From positions 1 through 64,000 of the forward strand of contig CAMLRS010000008.1 of assembly GCA_946482515.1 (NCBI GenBank): DNA of 64,000 nucleotides, given 5' to 3'. The DNA is from an uncultured Flavobacteriales bacterium. Its GTDB lineage: Bacteria; Bacteroidota; Bacteroidia; Flavobacteriales; Crocinitomicaceae. Below, piece by piece: positions 58,875-64,000 of this stretch. How positions within the stretch are numbered: the stretch's first letter is position 1; the number at the start of each line of letters is the position of its first letter. The position numbers and the translations under genes are program-made. The notes under the pieces were generated by a model. That model was not told where the DNA came from. It worked only from the letters and a program-made list of their open reading frames with translations, and did no database searches.

Positions 58875-61126
58875 TACCCTTCAAACAGCCTTTCCTCCTG
58901 CTTCTGTTCCTATTGGGATGCCTGCAGGCTTTCGGACAGGTTTCCTTTGATCAGTACGTTCCCCTGCAATCCAAAGGCCCGATGCCGGAGGATTTTTCCC
59001 GCAAGACCAGCCAGAAAATTGCCGAAGACATTGAGCTCGAAATGCCCGAGCTTTCCGATAAGGAGAAAAAAGTCTTCATCGAAGAAGTTCACTACACCAT
59101 CGACGAGCTGTTGAAATCCGGCATGGTGACGTATGGCGATGACGTAACCACTTATCTTCAGGCGATCGGCGACCGTTTGTGCGCTTCCGATCCGGATCTG
59201 GTAGGCAAATTGCGGTTCTACACACTCAATACCAACGACGCGAATGCCTTTTCCACCAACCAGGGAATGGTCTTCGTTACCACCGGGCTCATTGCGCAGA
59301 TGACCAACGAAGCGCAGCTGGCATTCGTGCTGGCCCACGAGATCATCCATTACCGGGAAAAACACGTGCTGGACCGCTACGATTATTCGCTCGATAATAA
59401 ATCGCTCAGTTACAGCGAAAAAATGCGCTTTTTCAGCAAGCATTCCCGAGATAACGAATTCGAGGCTGACGAAGAAGGCGTGAAACTGTATCACAAAGCC
59501 GGTTATGCATCGTCAGAAGTGGCGAAAACCTTCGATGTGCTTATCTACTCGTACCTTCCGTTCGAGGAATTGCCGTTTGATCACGAGTACTTCAACACCG
59601 ATCAGCTCTACGTTCCCAAAAAGCTCTTCAAAGGGCAGAAAAACGAGATCTCCGTTAATCAGCGCTACGATGATCGTCTGCGTTCCCATCCCAATATTGC
59701 CAAGCGTATCGAACAGCTTGAAACAACGATAGCTGGAATTGCTGATTGGGGAACGGCGCTGAGCTATCCTGAACGTTCCTTCGAAGAAGTGCGCGAGATC
59801 TGTCGCTTCGAATTCCTGCTCAACGATGTCTACGAGAACAGGACCGTCGATGCCTTGTACAGCATTTACATTCTCGAGAAAAAACACCCCGAATCGCATT
59901 TTATCCGCCAGTGCAAAGCCCAGCTGTGGCTCGAAAATATCAAGAAAGAAATCGTGCGCTACGATCCTCATCTCTTTGGCTACCTGCTATCTCAGGAAGA
60001 CGATGAGCACTATGAAGGCGAAATTTCGGTGCTCAACCAGTTCTTGTCGCGATTGAGTGCTGAAGCAGAGGTAGCGTTGGGCCTGCGCTTCATTCACGAT
60101 GCTTACCGCAAGGATACGTCCGATGCGCTGGTCAAAGCAATGTGGGAGAAAGCCATCGAAATGGCGGCGTTCAATCCCGATTTTGAGCTGGAACATTTTT
60201 CGGAGCTCACGTTCCATCAGGCAATTGCCAAAATGGAGGCAGAAAAACAACAGGCAGCAACTGACACGCTTGCCGTTCCGGGAATTAACTGGAACAAATA
60301 CGAGACCATCAAAAACAAGCGCGCCGGTATTACAGTCGACGCGGGCATCGATTCCACTAAATTCTACCTCTACAGCATTTCCGACCTGGTGAACGATTCC
60401 GTCTTCAAGGCCCGCTTCGATCACTACACGAAGGAAATGAAGGAAAAAGAAGCGGAAGAAGACGAATTCTATACGCTCACCGACGAAGAACAATACGAAG
60501 AAGAGGAGTGGGAATGGGAAAACGAGCTGCACCTGGGAATGGATACTGTGCTGATGATCAATTCCTACGTGACTGAATTCGAAGGCTACGACGATGTCGA
60601 TTTCAGAGGCTCCGAAAAGCTCGAAGAACGCTTGCTGCGTGCTGTTAAAATGGCAAGTGCCGATTTCGATATTGTACTGAAACAGCTCGATCGTACCGAT
60701 CAGAATGCCATGACCACGCAGCAATACAACGATCTTTCGCTTCTGTTGCGCAGTGTGGAAAAAGTAGCATCGGGCTCACAGCCGGATGTGTTCCTCATTG
60801 ATCAGCTGCGCCTCGATAGTCTGCGTCTTCGTTACGGCTGTTCCAAAGTCATGCTCATTGATCTCCAGCATATCTACGAGTCCGGCATCGGCTGGGGGAA
60901 CGGGATCTTGTTTACCGTGCTGTTGCCGGTCGGGCTGGTGTATTTCCCGGCTGCAATACTGGCAGGTCACAAGACGCACCTGAACGTCTACATCATGGAC
61001 CTCGAAAAAGGGGAGATCATCGTCGAAAAAGAATACGGGTCGAATGACCAGGCGTCCGAAAAAATGCTGCGTTTGCGCATGTACACCTTGTTTAACCAGT
61101 TAACTCAGCCTGCAGATGAAGAATAA
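58871..61126 (+). CDS. Secreted M48 family metalloprotease
   Basis: 751 residues from the ATG at 58871; a frame open to 58844 has no support. Signal peptide MIPFKQPFLLLLFLLGCLQAFGQ. The zinc motif HEIIH (156-160) in VLAHEIIHYREKHVLDR and the third ligand in NEFEADEEGVKLYHKAGY are intact. A large C-terminal region (about 300-700) with little recognisable homology contains an acidic run (about 525-560, EKEAEEDEFYTLTDEE). Probably periplasmic protein quality control. Coupled to nadE upstream and overlapping the next barrel gene by 11 bases. Confidence 0.9.
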   Translation: MIPFKQPFLLLLFLLGCLQAFGQVSFDQYVPLQSKGPMPEDFSRKTSQKIAEDIELEMPELSDKEKKVFIEEVHYTIDELLKSGMVTYGDDVTTYLQAIGDRLCASDPDLVGKLRFYTLNTNDANAFSTNQGMVFVTTGLIAQMTNEAQLAFVLAHEIIHYREKHVLDRYDYSLDNKSLSYSEKMRFFSKHSRDNEFEADEEGVKLYHKAGYASSEVAKTFDVLIYSYLPFEELPFDHEYFNTDQLYVPKKLFKGQKNEISVNQRYDDRLRSHPNIAKRIEQLETTIAGIADWGTALSYPERSFEEVREICRFEFLLNDVYENRTVDALYSIYILEKKHPESHFIRQCKAQLWLENIKKEIVRYDPHLFGYLLSQEDDEHYEGEISVLNQFLSRLSAEAEVALGLRFIHDAYRKDTSDALVKAMWEKAIEMAAFNPDFELEHFSELTFHQAIAKMEAEKQQAATDTLAVPGINWNKYETIKNKRAGITVDAGIDSTKFYLYSISDLVNDSVFKARFDHYTKEMKEKEAEEDEFYTLTDEEQYEEEEWEWENELHLGMDTVLMINSYVTEFEGYDDVDFRGSEKLEERLLRAVKMASADFDIVLKQLDRTDQNAMTTQQYNDLSLLLRSVEKVASGSQPDVFLIDQLRLDSLRLRYGCSKVMLIDLQHIYESGIGWGNGILFTVLLPVGLVYFPAAILAGHKTHLNVYIMDLEKGEIIVEKEYGSNDQASEKMLRLRMYTLFNQLTQPADEE

Positions 61127-61925
61127 GCTCCTTGCAGTGCTGCTGCTACTGGTTGCCGGAAAGTTCACGGCCCAGGAAAAAGGCTACTTTGGCAAGAATA
61201 CGTTCATCGAATTCGCCGGACAAGGCCAGTTTCCGCTGTTCCAGAATATTTTCGCCGAAAAAGGGTATGCAGACAAGAACGGCACCTTGCATAAATCCTA
61301 CGATCTGATCGATTACGGTTTCCGTGCGGCGCTGGGAACCATCATTTCTGAAAACGTGGGACTGGCTGTGGAATACAATCACCGTTTCTACCAGGTCAAC
61401 CCGTTGCGAGGCGGCGAGCTGAATCGTCAATACCTCGACGGTGGAGGAAACCTGATCACCGAATACATTCGTCCGGAAGTGAGTTTTTTCCAGGTACAGG
61501 AACGGCTTTTTATGCCGAAGATCATTTTTACGCCAGGTAATGGCCGCGTTCCCGCCGGTCTGACACAGGAATTCGGGATCGGTTATTCGATGATCTCCAT
61601 TAAGAACAATGCGGGCGTTGCCTACACGCCGGATGGAATCCATACATCCGAAAGCATACGGGAAAACCTGCTCGATCCTTCCGTAGGCGAGCTCAAAGGA
61701 TTGACCTATATGTACGGTCTTCGGATGAATTACCCGGTCACAAAAAGCTTCCTGCTGCACATCGGCGTGCGTTACAGCTATTCCACCTTGCTGAATAAAA
61801 AAAGCTACCGCAAGCAGGAGCTGTCCGAAGCATGGACCTCCCAGCGCGAAATCTGGTCACGCGTCAATCAGCGACGCCAATTGGGCATTGTGACGTTTGG
61901 GATAGGAGGAACACTCTGCTTTTGA
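61116..61925 (+). CDS. Outer membrane beta-barrel protein co-transcribed with the M48 protease
   Basis: 269 residues. Signal peptide (about 1-19, ending KFTAQ). Barrel-like strand alternation (FIEFAGQGQFPLFQNIF, IDYGFRAALGTIISENVGLAVEYNHRFYQV, GLTQEFGIGYSMISI, LLHIGVRYSYSTLL) and a terminal Phe. The start overlaps the protease gene by 11 bases, so it is probably a client or partner of that protease. Related in style to the barrel protein at 57192, but the two are not obviously close paralogues. The Phe-TGA end lies in a G-family word. Confidence 0.82.
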   Translation: MKNKLLAVLLLLVAGKFTAQEKGYFGKNTFIEFAGQGQFPLFQNIFAEKGYADKNGTLHKSYDLIDYGFRAALGTIISENVGLAVEYNHRFYQVNPLRGGELNRQYLDGGGNLITEYIRPEVSFFQVQERLFMPKIIFTPGNGRVPAGLTQEFGIGYSMISIKNNAGVAYTPDGIHTSESIRENLLDPSVGELKGLTYMYGLRMNYPVTKSFLLHIGVRYSYSTLLNKKSYRKQELSEAWTSQREIWSRVNQRRQLGIVTFGIGGTLCF

Positions 61926-61996
61926 TGCTTAATTTTTGATTCTTGATGTTTGATGAACTTCTCCATTCAACATCAAGCATTCAGCATCAAAAATCA
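61922..61996. repeat. G-family inverted repeat filling a convergent gap
   Basis: CTTTTGATGCTTAATTTTTG and further copies (TGATTCTTGATGTTTGATG) run from the barrel stop; CATTCAACATCAAGCATTCA and GCATCAAAAATCAATCAAT face it to the ferredoxin stop. Both stop codons are part of the repeat. Confidence 0.75.
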
Positions 61997-62317
61997 ATCA
62001 ATTTCCGGGGCTAATCGAAGCACGATTCCGTCGATTTCATCTGTGATCGGAATCTGACATCCAAGACGGCTGTTCGGCTTCACGAAAAAGGCCTGATCGA
62101 GCATGTCGAGCTCGTCGTCGCTTTGTTCTGCCAGCTCATGCCCCGATTCCAGGTAGCACTGACACGTCGCACACATCGCCATTCCGCCGCATTCGCCTTT
62201 TACAGGCAATTCGTAGGATTTGCACAATTCCATGATGTTCATGTTCATGTCTGTCGGTGCGAGCAGCTCGTGGGCTGTTCCTTCGCGGTCGATGATGGTA
62301 ACGGTAATATCGGACAT
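61994..62317 (-). CDS. 2Fe-2S ferredoxin, adrenodoxin type
   Basis: 107 residues from the ATG at 62317 (MSDITVTIIDREG). The ligand pattern CGGMAMCATC with a fourth cysteine near residue 84 (RLGC) is the vertebrate-type/ISC ferredoxin signature, so an electron-transfer role (Fe-S assembly or redox partner) is inferred. The acidic C-terminal half is typical. Its stop lies in the G-family repeat shared with the convergent barrel gene. Confidence 0.93.
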   Translation of the reverse strand: MSDITVTIIDREGTAHELLAPTDMNMNIMELCKSYELPVKGECGGMAMCATCQCYLESGHELAEQSDDELDMLDQAFFVKPNSRLGCQIPITDEIDGIVLRLAPEID

Positions 62318-62338
62318 TTGTATGCGATTTTCGTGTGG

Positions 62339-62346
62339 CAAAATTA
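62339..62346 (-). promoter_or_regulatory. -7 box TAATTTTG of the ferredoxin gene
   Basis: Exact TAnnTTTG match on the minus strand, 21 bases before the ATG at 62317. Confidence 0.55.
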
Positions 62347-62389
62347 ATAAGAAGTTTTGAAGCCGTCTGCTCATACGTCAGGTATCGAT

Positions 62390-62397
62390 TATTTTTG
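62390..62397 (+). promoter_or_regulatory. -7 box TATTTTTG, near-leaderless
   Basis: Exact TAnnTTTG match ending four bases (CAGC) before the ATG at 62402. Confidence 0.6.
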
Positions 62398-62401
62398 CAG
62401 C

Positions 62402-62956
62402 ATGCAACGCGTATCACCTGTCGGTAATCAGCTTTTTTCCATTCTTGCTTTGATAGGCTTCCTGGCACTCGTGCTATTCGGGCTGTTTTCAGGCAGATTC
62501 ACGAGTAACGGAGGATTTTATGCATTGTTCGTTCCGGCAGTTATTTTTTTCCTGGTAATTGTCTACAAGCTGAGTGTCTGGAACGTCGTGAAAGAGGAAA
62601 ACCGGATCGTTCTTTCGAATTTCTTTGGAATCTACAAGGTTGTGCTGGATGTGAAAAGCGACATTCTCAGTGTAAAAGGTAGTGTGATTCGCAGCGCCCG
62701 CCATATGCCATTCGATGACCGGGAAACGGGGCAGTTCTTCGAATTGAAGACCACGAAGGGAACCTTCCGGTTTTCTTCCGAAGATTATGGCGATTTCGAC
62801 GAGCTGACGAATCTTTTGTTCAGCGATTCACCCAAACTGGCCTATGAATACGGACGTTCGCTTAAAAGCGAAAGGAAAAACCACCGGAAACGGCTTTGGC
62901 TCTACGTGCTGATTGCCATTGGGATGATCATCGTCATCTCCATCCTGAAACGCTAA
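62402..62956 (+). CDS. PH-like membrane protein, unknown function
   Basis: 184 residues from the ATG at 62402, set by the promoter box. Two membrane segments (about 10-30 and 37-57), then a soluble middle with strands IVLSNFFGIYKVVLDVKSDI and TGQFFELKTTKGTFRFSSEDYGDFDELTNLL that resembles a bacterial PH-like domain, and a final membrane segment (about 165-182). Function unknown. Confidence 0.78.
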   Translation: MQRVSPVGNQLFSILALIGFLALVLFGLFSGRFTSNGGFYALFVPAVIFFLVIVYKLSVWNVVKEENRIVLSNFFGIYKVVLDVKSDILSVKGSVIRSARHMPFDDRETGQFFELKTTKGTFRFSSEDYGDFDELTNLLFSDSPKLAYEYGRSLKSERKNHRKRLWLYVLIAIGMIIVISILKR

Positions 62957-62997
62957 TTCCTGTTTTTATTGAGCAGGAAACGAAGAACCCAACCTTC

Positions 62998-63036
62998 TTT
63001 AAAAAAGAACTCCCGCGATCCGAAAACCGCAGGAGT
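62998..63036 (-). terminator. Terminator after groEL
   Basis: ACTCCCGCG (63009-63017) and CGCAGGAGT (63028-63036) pair with one mismatch; on the minus strand a T run follows. Confidence 0.75.
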
Positions 63037-63090
63037 CATATATAGTGTCGTCTCGTTCTATCCGATCTTATCGGGAAGGCGAAACGGGAA

Positions 63091-63120
63091 TCCCGACGCT
63101 CCGCTTTGCGGATGTCGGGA
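63091..63120. repeat. TCCCGAC/GTCGGGA hairpin word
   Basis: Arms at 63091-63097 and 63114-63120; a related hairpin lies at 53082-53101. It is flanked by CGGGAATCCCG-like sequence. Confidence 0.55.
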
Positions 63121-63132
63121 GTAAATCCACTA

Positions 63133-64000
63133 TTACATCATGCCCGGCATTCCACCTGGCATTCCGCCCATCGGAGCTGCATGCTCTTCCGGTTCGTCAA
63201 CGATCACGCATTCCGTTGTAAGCAACATGGAAGCGATAGACGCTGCATTTTCGATAGCGATACGCGTTACTTTCGTCGGATCGATTACACCAGCTTTGTA
63301 CAGGTTCTGGAATTCTTCCGTACGGGCGTTGTAACCGAAATCGTCTTTGCCTTCGCGTACTTTCTGAACGATCACCGCTCCTTCACCACCAGCATTGGCA
63401 ATGATCTGGCGCAGCGGCTCTTCAACCGAGCGTGTAACGATCGCGATGCCTGTTGTTTCGTCTTCGTTGTCGCCTTTCATTTTCTCAAGCAGGGAAATAG
63501 AACGGATCAGCGCCACACCACCGCCCGGTACGATACCTTCTTCAACGGCTGCGCGTGTTGCTGCAAGTGCATCGTCAACGCGGTCTTTTTTCTCTTTCAT
63601 TTCCACTTCAGTCGGCGCACCGATGTACAGTACGGCTACACCACCAGCCAGCTTCGCAAGGCGCTCCTGGAGCTTTTCCTTGTCGTAGTCGGAAGTGGTT
63701 GCTTCCATCTGCGCTTTGATCTGACCGATACGCGCTTTGATGTCTTCCTTGCGGCCGGCACCGTTCACGATCGTTGTGTTGTCTTTGTCGATGTCGATTT
63801 TTTCGGCTGTTCCGAGCATATCGAGCGTTGCGTTCTCGAGTGTCAGACCGCGCTCTTCGGTGATCACCTGTCCACCTGTCAGGATGGCGATGTCTTCGAG
63901 CATAGCTTTTCTGCGGTCACCGAAGCCTGGTGCTTTTACAGCAGCAATTTTCAATGATCCGCGGAGGCGGTTCACCACGAGTGTTGTCAGTGCTTCGCCG
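63133..64000 (-). CDS. groL: 60 kDa chaperonin GroEL (5' end outside the window)
   Basis: C-terminal 288 residues or so of GroEL; the frame stays open to base 64000. It shows [42 protein letters not shown], then [46 protein letters not shown], and the C-terminal Gly-Met tail [13 protein letters not shown]. GroEL assists folding of cytosolic proteins with GroES, which is not in the window. A terminator lies downstream at 62998-63036. Confidence 0.98.
   Translation of the reverse strand, partial: GEALTTLVVNRLRGSLKIAAVKAPGFGDRRKAMLEDIAILTGGQVITEERGLTLENATLDMLGTAEKIDIDKDNTTIVNGAGRKEDIKARIGQIKAQMEATTSDYDKEKLQERLAKLAGGVAVLYIGAPTEVEMKEKKDRVDDALAATRAAVEEGIVPGGGVALIRSISLLEKMKGDNEDETTGIAIVTRSVEEPLRQIIANAGGEGAVIVQKVREGKDDFGYNARTEEFQNLYKAGVIDPTKVTRIAIENAASIASMLLTTECVIVDEPEEHAAPMGGMPGGMPGMM

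Noticed and set aside
1..64000. tRNA, rRNA, prophage or transposase
   Set aside because: I looked for cloverleaf cores, rRNA blocks, integrases and DDE transposases and saw none; a dedicated tRNA scan was not possible.

Overview
The window is a chromosome segment of a member of the Bacteroidota, most likely Flavobacteriia or a close relative. The evidence is lineage-typical: type IX secretion C-terminal sorting domains (genes at 1-1029, 31619-35806 and 44879-46249), the gliding genes gldB and gldC, a DPP11-type S46 peptidase, Bacteroidota promoters of the form TAnnTTTG, and a Bacteroidota-type division cluster. Base composition looks balanced by eye (not computed). I see no tRNA, rRNA, CRISPR array, integrase or transposase gene.

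Layout. 1-1029 is the end of a secreted fibronectin-III protein. 2352-19295 is the division and wall (dcw) cluster: mraZ, rsmH, ftsL-like, ftsI, murE, mraY, murD, an unrecognised 155-residue gene, ftsW, murG, murC, ftsQ, ftsA, ftsZ, then a yqeY-like gene. Most junctions overlap by 1-14 bases, and MraZ-box-like pairs bracket the first promoter. 19541-25855 holds single genes: membrane protein, DUF5329 protein, phosphatase-superfamily enzyme, GNAT, DUF4328, a TetR regulator divergent from a methyltransferase, and coaE. 25897-31492 holds siaC/siaB, a methyltransferase, a ZIP transporter, hemH and lpdA. 31619-38690 holds a giant delta-60-repeat T9SS protein, a barrel protein, lipA, OsmC and rlmB. 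38774-43862 holds an ArsR-like regulator, yjjG, upp, an ABC exporter and an overlapping soluble substrate-binding-like gene. 43916-50561 holds small lipoproteins, a PQQ-type sugar dehydrogenase, a GT-C glycosyltransferase, ahcY and a membrane protein. 50895-62956 holds the DPP11-type peptidase, a DUF5060 glycosidase, gldC/gldB, two barrel proteins around nadE and an M48 protease, a ferredoxin and a PH-like membrane protein. The window ends inside groEL.

The most striking feature is not a gene. Nearly every non-coding gap is built from a small vocabulary of recurring, often palindromic DNA words, which I label A to J (A GTTGGAAGTT, B GTCTTCAGTC-like, C GACATTAGGA-like, D CCCCCTTTGGAGGGGG, E CCTGCCTGTCGGCAGACAGG, F TGCAATAATGCA-like, G TTGATTTTTGATG-like, H CTTTGCG..GCGGTGAA-like, I CAACTCACCAACTAT-like, J AATTCATAATT-like). 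At about eleven genes the word sits exactly on the stop codon and supplies the stop, often with the last residue. Several convergent gaps consist of words from stop to stop. One E-like palindrome lies in frame inside the ftsL-like gene, so the words also enter essential genes. This looks like a very small non-autonomous repeat system or a shared 3'-end processing signal.

A second theme is promoter layout: five genes have TAnnTTTG only 4-5 bases before the ATG, which predicts nearly leaderless mRNAs.
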